The notes: a model not told the origin generated them from the sequence alone. 64,000 nt of DNA from Anadara kagoshimensis (GCA_021292105.1 CM037861.1:59317245-59381244); one strand, 5' to 3'; shown: positions 46,952 to 59,819, counted from the first letter of the stretch. Numbers and translations are program-made.

Positions 46952-49117
46952 GTCACTACCAAGTATGGTTACCCCCAGTGCCTCGGAACACATTGGCTTA
47001 AAGCTTCAATGTAAGCCCATGTCATTATACAGTGTATTTCATATAGACGAAAAGTAAAGAGCCTGAACAAAGTGAAGCTTTCACTGTGCTCGGAATTTCA
47101 GAATATCATTTTGTACTACTATGCTTAGGCAATGTCACTACCAAGTATGGTTACCCCCAGTGCCTCGGAACACATTGGCTTAAAGCTTCAATGTAAGCCC
47201 ATGTCATTATACAGTGTATTTCATATAGACGAAAAGTAAAGAGCTGAGCAAAGTGAAGCTTTCACTGTGCTCGGAATTTCAGAATATCATTTGTACTACT
47301 ATGCTTAGGCAATGTCACTACCAAGTATGGTTACCCCCAGTGCCTCGGAACACATTGGCTTAAAGCTTCAATGTAAGCCCATGTCATTATACAGTGTATT
47401 TCATATAGACGAAAAGTAAAGAGCCTGAGCAAAGTGAAGCTTTCACTGTGCTCGGAATTTCAGAATATCATTTTGTACTACTATGCTTAGGCAATGTCAC
47501 CATAGTATGGTTACCCCCAGTGCCTCGGAACACATTGGCTTTAAGCTTCAATGTAAGCCCATGTCATTATACAGTGTATTTCATATAGACGAAAGTAAAG
47601 AGCCTGAGCAAAGTGAAGCTTTCACTGTGCTCGGAATTTCAGAATATCATTTTGTACTACTATGCTTAGGCAATGTCACTACCAAGTATGGTTACCCCCA
47701 GTGCCTCGGAACACATTGGCTTAAAGCTTCATGTAAGCCCATGTCATTATACAGTGTATTTCATATAGACGAAAAGTAAAGAGCCTGAGCAAAGTGAGCT
47801 TTACTGTGCTCGGAATTTCAGATATCATTTTGTACTACTATGCTTAGGCAATGTCACTACTAAGTATGGTTACCCCCAGTGCCTCGGAACACATTGGCTT
47901 TAAGCTTCAATGTAAGCCCATGTCATTATACAGTGTATTTCATATAGACGAAAAGTAAAGAGCCTGAGCAAAGTGAAGCTTTCACTGTGCTCGGAATTTC
48001 AGAATATCATTTTGTACTACTATGCTTAGGCAATGTCACTACCAAGTATGGTTACCCCCAGTGCCTCGGAACACATTGGCTTAAAGCTTCAATGTAAGCC
48101 CATGTCATTATACAGTGTATTTCATATAGACGAAAAGTAAGAGCCTGAGCAAAGTAAAGCTTTCACTGTGCTCGGAATTTCAGAATATCATTTTGTACTA
48201 CTATGCTTAGGCAATGTCACTACCAAGTATGGTTACCCCCAGTGCCTCGGAACACATTGGCTTAAAGCTTCAATGTAAGCCCATGTCATTATACAGTGTA
48301 TTTCATATAGACGAAAAGTAAAGAGCTGAGCAAAGTGAAGCTTTCACTGTGCTCGGAATTTCAGAATATCATTTTGTACTACTATGCTTAGGCAATGTCA
48401 CTACCAAGTATGGTTACCCCCAGTGCCTCGAACACATTGGCTTAAAGCTTCAATGTAAGCCCATGTCATTATACAGTGTATTTCATATAGACGAAAAGTA
48501 AAGAGCCTGAGCAAAGTGAAGCTTTCACTGTGCTCGGAATTTCAGAATATCATTTTGTACTACTATGCTTAGGCAATGTCACCATAAGTATGGTTACCCC
48601 CAGTGCCTCGGAACACATTGGCTTAAAGCTTCAATGTAAGCCCATGTCATTATACAGTGTATTTCATATAGACGAAAGTAAAGAGCCTGAGCAAAGTGAA
48701 GCTTTCACTGTGCTCGGAATTTCAGAATATCATTTTGTACTACTATGCTTAGGCAATGTCACCAAGTATGGTTACCCCCAGTGCCTCGGAACACATTGGC
48801 TTAAAGCTTCAATGTAAGCCCATGTCATTATACAGTGTATTTCATATAGACGAAAAGTAAAGAGCCTGAGCAAAGTGAAGCTTTTACTGTGCTCGGAATT
48901 TCAGAATATCATTTTGTACTACTATGCTTAGGCAATGTCACCATTAAGTATGGTTACCCCAGTGCCTCGGAACACATTGGCTTAAAGCTTCAATGTAAGC
49001 CCATGTCATTATACAGTGTATTTCATATAGACGAAAAGTAAAGAGCCTGAGCAAAGTGAAGCTTTCACTGTGCTCGGAATTTCAGAATATCATTTTGTAC
49101 TACTTTCCATAGGCAAT
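46952..49117 (+). repeat. Higher-order unit 7 (12 monomers)
   Basis: 2,166 bp, about 18 bp short of 12 x 182 because of many 1-bp deletions. Confidence 0.85.
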
Positions 49118-51278
49118 GTCACTACCAGTATGGTTACCCCCGTGCCTCGGAACACATTGGCTTAAAGCTTCAATGTAAGCCCATGTCATTATACAGTGTA
49201 TTTCATATAGACGAAAAGTAAAGAGCCTGAACAAAGTGAAGCTTTCACTGTGCTCGGAATTTCAGAATATCATTTTGTACTACTATGCTTAGGCAATGTC
49301 ACTACCAAGTATGGTTACCCCCAGTGCCTCGGAACACATTGGCTTAAAGCTTCAATGTAAGCCCATGTCATTACAGTGTATTTCATATAGACGAAAAGTA
49401 AAGAGCCTGAGCAAAGTGAAGCTTTCACTGTGCTCGGAATTTCAGAATATCATTTTGTACTACTATGCTTAGGCAATGTCACTACCAAGTATGGTTACCC
49501 CCAGTGCCTCGGAACACATTGGCTTAAAGCTTCAATGTAAGCCCATGTCATTATACAGTGTATTTCATATAGACGAAAAGTAAAGAGCCTGAGCAAAGTG
49601 AAGCTTTACTGTGCTCGGAATTTCAGAATATCATTTGTACTACTATGCTTAGGCAATGTCACCATTAAGTATGGTTACCCCCAGTGCCTCGGAACACATT
49701 GGCTTAAGCTTCAATGTAAGCCATGTCATTATACAGTGTATTTCATATAGACGAAAAGTAAAGAGCCTGAGCAAAGTGAAGCTTTCACTGTGCTCGGAAT
49801 TTCAGAATATCATTTTGTACTACTATGCTTAGGCAATGTCACTACCAAGTATGGTTACCCCCAGTGCCTCGGAACACATTGGCTTAAAGCTTCAATGTAA
49901 GCCCATGTCATTATACAGTGTATTTCATATAGACGAAAAGTAAAGAGCCTGAGCAAAGTGAAGCTTTAACTGTGCTCGGAATTTCAGAATATCATTTGTA
50001 CTACTATGCTTAGGCAATGTCACTACTAAGTATGGTTACCCCCAGTGCCTCGGAACACATTGGCTTTAAGCTTCAATGTAAGCCATGTCATTATACAGTG
50101 TATTTCATATAGACGAAAAGTAAAGAGCCTGAGCAAGTGAAGCTTTCACTGTGCTCGGAATTTCAGAATATCATTTTGTACTACTATGCTTAGGCAATGT
50201 CACTACCAAGTATGGTTACCCCCAGTGCCTCGGAACACATTGGCTTAAAGCTTCAATGTAAGCCCATGTCATTATACAGTGTATTTCATATAGACGAAAA
50301 GTAAAGAGCCTGAGCAAAGTAAGCTTTCACTGTGCTCGGAATTTCAGATATCATTTTGTACTACTATGCTTAGGCAATGTCACTACCAAGTATGGTTACC
50401 CCCAGTGCCTCGGAACACATTGGCTTAAAGCTTCAATGTAAGCCCATGTCATTATACAGTGTATTTCATATAGACGAAAAGTAAAGAGCCTGAGCAAAGT
50501 GAAGCTTTCACTGTGCTCGGAATTTCAGAATATCATTTGGTACTACTATGCTTAGCAATGTCACTACCAAGTATGGTTACCCCCAGTGCCTCGGAACACA
50601 TTGGCTTAAAGCTTCAATGTAAGCCCATGTCATTATACAGTGTATTTCATATAGACGAAAAGTAAAGAGCCTGAGCAAAGTGAAGCTTTCACTGTGCTCG
50701 GAATTTCAGAATATCATTTTGTACTACTATGCTTAGGCAATGTCACCATTAAGTATGGTTACCCCCAGTGCCTCGGAACACATTGGCTTAAAGCTTCAAT
50801 GTAAGCCCATGTCATTATACAGTGTATTTCATATAGACGAAAGTAAAGAGCCTGAGCAAAGTGAAGCTTTTACTGTGCTCGGAATTTCAGAATATCATTT
50901 TGTACTACTATGCTTAGGCAATGTCACCATTAAGTATGGTTACCCCCAGTGCCTCGGAACACTTGGCTTAAAGCTTCAATGTAAGCCCATGTCATTATAC
51001 AGTGTATTTCATATAGACGAAAAGTAAAGAGCCTGAGCAAAGTGAAGCTTTACTGTGCTCGGAATTTCAGAATATCATTTGTACTACTATGCTTAGCAAT
51101 GTCACCATTAGTATGGTTACCCCCAGTGCCTCGGAACACATTGGCTTAAGCTTCAATGTAAGCCCATGTCATTATACAGTGTATTTCATATAGACGAAAA
51201 GTAAGAGCCTGAGCAAAGTGAAGCTTTCACTGTGCTCGGAATTTCAGAATATCATTTGTACTACTTTCCATAGGCAAT
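49118..51278 (+). repeat. Higher-order unit 8 (12 monomers)
   Basis: 2,161 bp. The order again includes the C-type monomer following a TTTAACT monomer. Confidence 0.85.
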
Positions 51279-53432
51279 GTCACTACCAAGTATGGTTACC
51301 CCCAGTGCCTCGGAACACATTGGCTTAAAGCTTCAATGTAAGCCCATGTCATTATACAGTGTATTTCATATAGACGAAAAGTAAAGAGCCTGACAAAGTG
51401 AAGCTTCACTGTGCTCGGAATTTCAGAATATCATTTTGTACTACTATGCTTAGGCAATGTCACTACCAAGTATGGTTACCCCCAGTGCCTCGGAACACAT
51501 TGGCTTAAAGCTTCAATGTAGCCCATGTCATTATACAGTGTATTTCATATAGACGAAAAGTAAAGAGCCTGAGCAAAGTGAAGCTTTCACTGTGCTCGGA
51601 ATTTCAGAATATCATTTTGTACTACTATGCTTAGGCAATGTCACTACAAGTATGGTTACCCCAGTGCCTCGGAACACATTGGCTTAAAGCTTCAATGTAA
51701 GCCATGTCATTATACAGTGTATTTCATATAGACGAAAAGTAAAGAGCCTGAGCAAAGTGAAGCTTTCACTGTGCTCGGAATTTCAGAATATCATTTTGTA
51801 CTACTATGCTTAGGCAATGTCACCATTAATATGGTTCCCCCAGTGCCTCGGAACACATTGGCTTTAAGCTTCATGTAAGCCCATGTCATTATACAGTGTA
51901 TTTCATATAGACGAAAGTAAAGAGCCTGAGCAAAGTGAAGCTTTCACTGTGCTCGGAATTTCAGAATATCATTTTGTACTACTATGCTTAGGCAATGTCA
52001 CTACCAAGTATGGTTACCCCCAGTGCCTCGGAACACATTGGCTTAAAGCTTCAATGTAAGCCCATTATACAGTGTATTTCATATAGACGAAAAGTAAAGA
52101 GCCTGAGCAAAGTGAAGCTTTAACTGTGCTCGGAATTTCAGAATATCATTTTACTACTATGCTTAGGCAATGTCACTACTAAGTATGGTTACCCCCAGTG
52201 CCTCGGAACACATTGGCTTTAAGCTTCAATGTAAGCCCATGTCATTATACAGTGTATTTCATATAGACGAAAAGTAAAGAGCCTGAGCAAAGTGAAGCTT
52301 TCACTGTGCTCGGAATTTCAGAATATATTTTGTACTACTATGCTTAGGCAATGTCACTACCAATATGGTTACCCCCAGTGCCTCGGAACCATTGGCTTAA
52401 AGCTTCAATGTAAGCCCATGTCATTATACAGTGTATTTCATATAGACGAAAAGTAAAGAGCCTGAGCAAAGTAAAGCTTTCACTGTGCTCGGAATTTCAG
52501 AATATCATTTTGTACTACTATGCTTAGGCAATGTCACTACCAAGTATGGTTACCCAGTGCCTCGGAACACATTGGCTTAAGCTTCAATGTAAGCCCATGT
52601 CATTATACAGTGTATTCATATAGACGAAAAGTAAAGAGCCTGAGCAAAGTGAAGCTTTCACTGTGCTCGGAATTCAGAATATCATTTGGTACTACTATGC
52701 TTAGGCAATGTCACTACCAAGTATGGTTACCCCCAGTGCTCGGAACACATTGGCTTAAAGCTTCAATGTAAGCCCATGTCATTATACAGTGTATTTCATA
52801 TAGACGAAAAGTAAAGAGCCTGAGCAAAGTGAAGCTTTCACTGTGCTCGGAATTTCAGAATATCATTTTGTACTACTATGCTTAGGCAATGTCACCATTA
52901 AGTATGGTTACCCCCAGTGCCTCGGAACATTGGCTTAAAGCTTCAATGTAAGCCCATGTCATTATACAGTGTATTTCATATAGACGAAAAGTAAAGAGCC
53001 TGAGCAAAGTGAAGCTTTTACTGTGCTCAGAATTTCAGAATATCATTTTGTACTACTATGCTTAGGCAATGTCACCATTAAGTATGGTTACCCCCAGTGC
53101 CTCGGAACACATTGGCTTAAAGCTTCAATGTAAGCCCATGTCATTATACAGTGTATTTCATATAGACGAAAAGTAAAGAGCCTGAGCAAAGTGAAGCTTT
53201 TACTGTGCTCGGAATTTCAGAATATCATTTTGTACTACTATGCTTAGGCAATGTCACATTAAGTATGGTTCCCCCAGTGCCTCGGAACACATTGGCTTTA
53301 AGCTTCAATGTAAGCCCATGTCATTATACAGTGTATTTCATATAGACGAAAAGTAAAGAGCCTGAGCAAAGTGAAGCTTTCACTGTGCTCGGAATTTCAG
53401 AATATCATTTTGTACTACTTTCCATAGGCAAT
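51279..53432 (+). repeat. Higher-order unit 9 (12 monomers)
   Basis: 2,154 bp, about 30 bp short of 12 x 182. The opening marker reads GACAAAG after a 1-bp loss. Confidence 0.85.
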
Positions 53433-54208
53433 GTCACTACCAGTATGGTTACCCCCAGTGCCTCGAACACATTGGCTTAAAGCTTCAATGTAAGCCCATG
53501 TCATTATACAGTGTATTTCATATAGACGAAAAGTAAAGAGCCTGAACAAAGTGAAGCTTTCACGTGCTCGGAATTTCAGAATATCATTTTGTACTACTAT
53601 GCTTAGGCAATGTCACTACCAAGTATGGTTACCCCCAGTGCCTCGGAACACATGGCTTAAAGCTTCAATGTAAGCCCATGTCATTATACAGTGTTTCATA
53701 TAGACGAAAGTAAAGAGCCTGAGCAAAGTGAAGCTTTCACTGTGCTCGGAATTTCAGATATCATTTTGTACTACTATGCTTAGGCAATGTCACTACCAAG
53801 TATGGTTACCCCCAGTGCCTCGGAACACATTGGCTTAAAGCTTCAATGTAAGCCCATGTCATTATACAGTGTATTTCATATAGACGAAAGTAAGAGCCTG
53901 AGCAAAGTGAAGCTTTCACTGTGCTCGGAATTTCAGAATATCATTTTGTACTACTATGCTTAGGCAATGTCACCATTAAGTATGGTTACCCCCAGTGCCT
54001 CGGAACACATTGGCTTTAAGCTTCAATGTAAGCCCATGTCATTATACAGTGTATTTCATATAGACGAAAAGTAAGAGCCTGAGCAAATGAAGCTTTCACT
54101 GTGCTCGGAATTTCAGAATATCATTTTGTCTACTATGCTTAGGCAATGTCACTACCAAGTATGGTTACCCCCAGTGCCTCGGAACACATTGGCTTAAAGC
54201 TTCAATAT
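53433..54208 (+). repeat. Higher-order unit 10, truncated
   Basis: It opens with GAACAAAG and stops after about 4.3 monomers, mid-monomer at 'aagcttcaat', where unrelated sequence begins. Confidence 0.85.
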
Positions 54209-54640
54209 AATCATTTTAAGTTTCGAAATAGTCCGCGGAAATTTTCATTTAGTTTCGTATTTATCGTGTTTATTGAAAGTGATAGTTGAATCTGAAATGT
54301 TTTGCTACATTAAGATATTATTTTATTGTATTTAAGAAGTATTTCTTTAAAAAATGATAGCCCCATGTAAGATGTTATAGACATTTGTTTAGTAATTTTG
54401 TGGTTAGACCGTGGACGAAAATCCGAAACTGTGGACAAATGTACGAACTTGTGGACAAAGATACGAACTTGTGACAAATACGAAACTATGAAGACAAAAG
54501 TACAAATATATTTATTCTTAACTTTCGATTTGCTGTGCCAATTTTTCTTTTGTTTTATGAAAAACCCGTGTTCTGATACCAATCTATTAAATTACTTTCG
54601 GAACAATTGTCCCTATTATTTGTCAGTGACATTGCCCATT
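54209..54640. other. Spacer with a 20-bp tandem repeat
   Basis: 54,411-54,496 holds about four units of GTGGACAAAGATACGAACTT-like sequence at 20-bp spacing. The 90- and 94-codon frames over it are not supported. Confidence 0.7.
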
Positions 54641-54865
54641 TTAGCTCACCTGACCGAAAGGTCATGTGAGCTTATGGCATAGCGCAACGTGTGTATGTGC
54701 GTGAGTGCGTGTGTGTGTGTGTGTGCGTGCCTGCCTGCGTGCGTCGTTAACATATTTTCGACTTCTCCTCTGAAACTACTGGACAGATTTCAATGAAACT
54801 TGGTCAGAATTATATGGCCGGTGCAATTCAGATTTGTTCGTGGCGTTGCCATGGCTACCATAACT

Positions 54866-54880
54866 AGGTCAAGGTGACCT
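54866..54880. promoter_or_regulatory. Perfect nuclear-receptor palindrome (motif only)
   Basis: AGGTCA AGG TGACCT is two AGGTCA half-sites inverted with a 3-bp spacer, the geometry of a classical steroid-receptor element. It lies inside a dispersed repeat, and nothing in the sequence shows that it is used. Confidence 0.4.
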
Positions 54881-55109
54881 AGGGGTGCAAAAATCTTTAA
54901 AAATTTTCTCTCCGAAAGTATTGATTGGAGAAAAAATCTGATGTGATATTTGGCTTCTCTAGGTTCTTAAGCCTATAGTTTGTTCATTTTGTGAAATTCG
55001 GACAAAAATAGGTTACGCGTTTTTGCGTTTAATTTTGAAAAAAAAATAATAATAATGATAATGGGGTTTTCAGTGTTAGTATCTTCAAAATGAGGTCAAG
55101 GTCAATTGT

Positions 55110-55815
55110 GAAGGTCGTGATCTAATTTTTTTTACCTCGATTATAATTGTTATTTGGAAAACCATAAACTTTTTGTATAGGCATGTATATTAGAATGTTG
55201 TAGGTATTGATACAACGATCATTTTGATGTATAGAAAAAGGTCATGGGATCAAAGGTCAAGGTCACAGATGTGAAACAATACCGAAATGTTTAATTATCT
55301 CGAAAACTATAAATTTTTTCTATAGCCATGTATATGAGAATGTTGTAGGTATTGATACATCGATCATTTTGATGTATAGAAAAAGGTAATGGGTTCAAAG
55401 GTCAAGGTCACAGATGCAAAACAATATCAAACTGGTTAATCATCTCAAAAACTAATAACTTTTTGTATAGGCATGTATATGAGAATGTTGCAGGTATTGA
55501 TACAACGATCATTTTGATGTATAGAAAAAGGTCATGGGTTCAAAGGTCAAGGTCACAGATGCAAAACAATACCGAAATGGTTAATTACCTCGAAAACTAA
55601 TAACTTTTTGTATAGGCATGCATATTAGAATGTTGTAGGTATTGATACAATATTCATTTTGATGTATAAAAAAAGGTAATGGGTTCAAAGGTCAAGGTCA
55701 CAGATGTGAAACAATACCGAAATGGCTAATTATCTCGAAAACTAATAACTTTTTGTATAGACATGTATATTAGAATGTTGTAGGTATTGATATAATGGTC
55801 ATTATGATGTAAAAA
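55110..55815 (+). repeat. 145-bp tandem repeat, about 4.8 copies
   Basis: 'GATACAACGATCATTTTGATG' and variants recur at 55,209, 55,354, 55,499, 55,644 and 55,789, exactly 145 bp apart. Each complete unit contains AAAGGTCAAGGTCACAGATG, that is AGGTCA repeated directly without a spacer, also readable as the extended half-site TCAAGGTCA. Confidence 0.93.
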
Positions 55816-55888
55816 AAGTCATTGGGGTTTCAGTATCTATGTTTTCTTTAAATCTATCAGCTAGCCATTACTTATCAGGTGAGCGTAT

Positions 55889-56235
55889 CAGTTAGGGTTA
55901 TAAAAATAATTAAAAAAAACAGTTATAAAGGTAGAAAAACGCAAAATGGAAGTTTAAGTTTGACTGCCCAAAGCCCTTGCCTTTCGATTATATCAAATTT
56001 TGATATGTTACTTTCTGAACATATGTTCTGAGGGTCTCAGTTCTATTTCGTTGATTTTCAAAAATGGCCTCTAGATCAGTTTCTATTCTATAGTGACAAT
56101 TCTTATATGAGGTGTTACAATATGTCATTTCAAAAATTACCAAAGAGTAAAAATTTTACTGAACATTTTACTTTATGCATATTCCAAGGACTTAGATCGA
56201 TGAGATCCATCGCATTGTACTGAAGATAACAATAA
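55889..56235. other. Spacer
   Basis: Nothing recognised. Confidence 0.4.
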
Positions 56236-56535
56236 TTAGTAGTGACATTGTTTATACTTTATATATTAACTTGGATTTATAATTGTCAATAAAATGAAAC
56301 TTCACCATGACAGAACCTTTACTTTCCAAGTATGTATAATTTATTGTGTGATAACATTTGCTTAGATTGATGCTTTAGGTCAAAACTCAAAACACTACAT
56401 GAAACAGTACTTAGTAGTGACATAGTATCAGAATAGTATATCAACACGATGTTATCAACCGTTAACCAGAATATAAGCCTAACTATGCTCAAACAGTTTA
56501 CTAAACGACTATATAAAATATACGGGAGTATATAC
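56236..56535 (-). repeat. Highly degraded satellite monomers at the array edge
   Basis: 'tagtagtgacattg', 'gaaacttcaccatgacagaacctttactttcc', 'gcttagattgatgctttaggtcaaaact' and 'acttagtagtgacata' follow the order of the inverted 182-bp monomer, with heavy divergence and some deletion. Confidence 0.7.
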
Positions 56536-57970
56536 TGGGAGTAACCATACTTGGTAGTGACATTGCCTAAGCATAATAGTACAAAATGATATTCTGAAAT
56601 TCTGAGCACAGTGAAAGCTTCACTTTGCTCAGGCTTTTTACTTTCCGTCTATATGAAATACACTGTAAAATGGTATGGGCTTATATGAAGCTTTAAGCCA
56701 ATGTGTTCCAAGGCACTGGGGGTAACCATGCTTGGTAGTGACATTGCCTAACCATAGTAGTACAAAATGGTATTTCGAAATTCTGAGCACAGTGAAAGCT
56801 TCACTTTGCCCAGGCTTTTTACTTTCCGTCTATATGAAATACACTGTATAATGGTATGAGCTTACATTGAAGCTTTAAGCCAATGTGTTCCAAGGCACTG
56901 GGGGTAACCATACTTCGTAGTGATATTGCTCAAGCATAGTAGTACAAAATGGTATTTCGAAATTCTGAGCACAGTGAAAGCTTCACTTTGCTCAGGCTTT
57001 TTACTTATCGTCTATATGAAATACACTGTATAATGGTATGGGCATACATTGAAGCTTTAAGCCAATGTGTTTCGAGGCACTGGGGGTAACCATACTTGGT
57101 AGTGACATTGCCTAAGCATAGTAGTAGAAAATGATATTCCGAAATTTTGAGCACAGTGAAAGCTTCACTTTGCCCAGGCTTTTTACTTTCCGTCTATATG
57201 AAATACACTGTATAATGGTATGAGCTTACATTGAAGCTTTAAGCCAATGTGTTCCAAGGCACTGGGGGTAACCATACTTCGTAGTGATATTGCTCAAGCA
57301 TAGTAGTACAAAATGGTATTTCGAAATTCTGAGCACAGTGAAAGCTTCACTTTGCTCAGGCTTTTTACTTATCGTCTATATGAAATACACTGTATAATGG
57401 TATGGGCTTACATTGAAGCTTTAAGCTGATGTGTTCCGAGGCACTGGGGGTAACCATACTTGGTAGTGACATTGCCTAAGCATAGTAGTACAAAATGATA
57501 TTTCGAAATTTCGAGCACTGTGAAAGCTTCACTTTGCTCAGGCTTTTTACTTTCCGTCTATATGAAATACACTGTATAATGGTATGGACTTATATTAAAG
57601 CTTTAAGCCAATGTGTTCCGAGATACTGGGGGTAACCATACTTGGTAGAGACATTGCCTAAACATAGTAGTACAAAATGATTTTTCGAAATTCTGAGCAC
57701 AATGAAAGCTTCACTTTGCCCAGGCTTTTTACTTTCCGTCTATATGAAATACACTGTATAATGGTATGAGCTTACATTGAAGCTTTAAGCCAATGTGTTC
57801 CAAGGCACTGGGGGTAACCATACTTCGTAGTGATATTGCTCAAGCATAGTAGTACAAAATGGTATTTCGAAATTCTGAGCACAGTAAAAGCTTCACTTTG
57901 CTCAGGCTTTTTACTTTCCGTCTATATGAAATACACTGTATAATGGTATGGGCTTACATTAAAGCTTTAA
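56536..57970 (-). repeat. Inverted 182-bp satellite, about 7.9 monomers, second subfamily
   Basis: GGTAACC recurs at 56,721, 56,903 and 57,085 (182 bp) and onward. Compared with the plus array, fixed differences include CATACCATT for CATGTCATT, GACGGAAAG for GACGAAAAG, and TAAAAAGCC for TAAAGAGCC (all given in plus-array orientation). Monomers carrying TTCGTAGTGATATTGC, GCTGATGTG and GGTAGAGAC recur in order, so this block also has a multimeric order. It is interrupted at a TTAA by the next element. Confidence 0.95.
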
Positions 57971-58023
57971 CCCCTTAACCCCCGTAAGCGCCATAGAGCG
58001 CCAACCGGATTTTCAGGTAGTGT

Positions 58024-59819
58024 GTTGTACATATTTTGTCGTAAAAATCGTAAATATTGACGGATCGTCATAAACTTGGTATCAAAGGAAACTACAGAAC
58101 ATTACCTACAAATAATCTTCTTCGGGTTTTTTGATAGAAAGAATACTTTAGTTCGAATTTTTTATTTGAAATTTGTGAACGGTTTTATTTTTTACGTGAT
58201 TAAAATTTTGAGTTGATTTTCCTCCGTTTTTTTCTAGAGAAAAAGTAACTCGTTCAACTTTTGAAATAGCTTATCAATTTCGTTACTAATCAGATTTTTA
58301 TAAACAGGAAAAAGTTGTTTGTTTTATGTAAAGAAATCAGTTATAGAGATGTAAATTGTATAAAATTTATCACACTGAACAATTACCACTTTTTGTGTTG
58401 AATAACGTTTCACTTTTCTATTTTTACACAATGTCGAGTTTGAAGCATTTAAAATTCTACAAAAGTCACTATATAATTCACAAAATCTATGCCGTTAGAA
58501 AGCTTTTTTCCTCCGGTTTATGCACACATAAACTACTTATACTCTAGACATGATATCAACTTAACGATTCGAAATCTTCAACAGGTGCATCCGATGTGAA
58601 ACTTTCAACCTATTTTTACATGTCAACATCTACAAGGTGCAACTCGATTGATCTTTTATCGATGTTTACGGGGACTTTTCAAAATCTATTTTCAATTTCG
58701 AATACTTTTTTATTTTCACAATCAAATATTGGATATTGAAATTGGTGCTTCTAAGATTTATGTTTATTATATATGGTTGATTAAAAAAAGATCTTGTCAG
58801 TTCATTCATCACGTTTTGCATCGACAGGCAGGTCTGTGTAAACAGCAAGAAGTAAACATCATTGGTCATTGCTAGTTTTTGTTGTTCATTGTGCATCTGT
58901 AAGCTATATCAGTATATACAAAAATATTGAGTGAGTTTGGAAGATTTGTGTTAAAATATGCTACCTATCTATTTTTAAAAACTTTTATCATTCGAGCTCT
59001 TGACATAGATTTATCGTACTCTACACGTCCTGCGCACAAACTTTATCCGTCTAAGAACTGTCTTCTACTACGTCCGTACAGTGTATCTAAAAATATAGGG
59101 GCCCGGTGCGGGCTTGCATCGGGTTTTATTTTATATTTAGATCAGTTATTTTTTAAATTTATATATATATTTTTGTATTCATCATGAGAGTAAGTATAAT
59201 GTAAATAATCTAAATAAATATAGACTGCGAAATGATTGCTGGTCTCGGCACACTTTTTTATGAATAGAAGTCGAGGAATATACGTGAAGTGCAATATTAA
59301 AAGTTCAAAAAAAACAATATCTGTGAGGTACAATTCTACGAACGATTTAGTTCAAAACAAAATAAGTTACTGATCAATAACTCCCGCTAAAGCTAACGGA
59401 GAAATAAAAATAATAATCAATTATTCAAAATATAAAACATTACAAAAAATGACGGGTTTCTAAAGAAATTCAGTTACAAAGACCGTATGCATCAGGTTTG
59501 TTTTGATTTATTTATTTTTCTGTAAAGGTTGCATTGTATTACACTTATTCACGATGATGATGGTACGCTTTTTGCTGTCAATAAAGTAAAACAAAATGTG
59601 CTCTTAAAATTCCACAACATAACCAGTATTGTAAAAATCCTTCTTGAAAGAGTGAAGGTTATTAAATTGTTCCTTCCACTTCATGTGGAAGTCCCGGTAC
59701 CTTGAATAGAACTACACTCTCACAGAACTGCATGAGAAAGTTCGTCAGTTCACAAAGTGGTTTCCAGGGCTATGTGCTTCGGTTTTCTCCACCATACCAG
59801 AAAAAATAACCACCTTGAT

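Larger units (their letters stand above)
35351..54208 (+). repeat. 182-bp satellite array, about 104 monomers, higher-order organised
   Basis: The monomer starts here at GTCACTACCAAGTATGG; successive starts at 35,351, 35,533, 35,715 and 35,897 are exactly 182 bp apart. All monomers share one orientation. Variants occur in a recurring order: CTACCAAG, CCATTAAG or CTACTAAG junctions; CTTAAAG or CTTTAAG; GAGCAAAG or GAACAAAG; TTTCACT, TTTTACT or TTTAACT. Two AAGCTT sites occur in nearly every monomer. Both outer borders are abrupt. The open frames inside (for example 46,226-46,471 and 47,483-47,779) exist only where a 1-bp deletion happens to open a frame, and are not genes. I see no match to the mammalian CENP-B box. 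Confidence 0.98.
54644..55888. mobile_element. AGCTCACCTGA-bounded dispersed element
   Basis: The left end AGCTCACCTGA and the right end TCAGGTGAGC are inverted. The left part includes a (GT)n/CGTG-rich tract (54,690-54,745) and 'cttctcctctgaaactactggacagatttcaatgaaacttgg', a block widespread in bivalve repeats (recollection). The right half is a 145-bp tandem repeat. No coding capacity is visible. Confidence 0.75.

Noticed and set aside
46226..52771. Plus-strand open frames of 81-98 codons reading MSPLSMVTPSASEHIGLK-type protein
   Set aside because: They are translations of the 182-bp satellite. The monomer length is not a multiple of three and the frames open only where single-base deletions occur; most monomers have stops in this phase.
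35351..54208. CRISPR array
   Set aside because: Repeats are 182 bp and contiguous with no unique spacers, and the context is eukaryotic.
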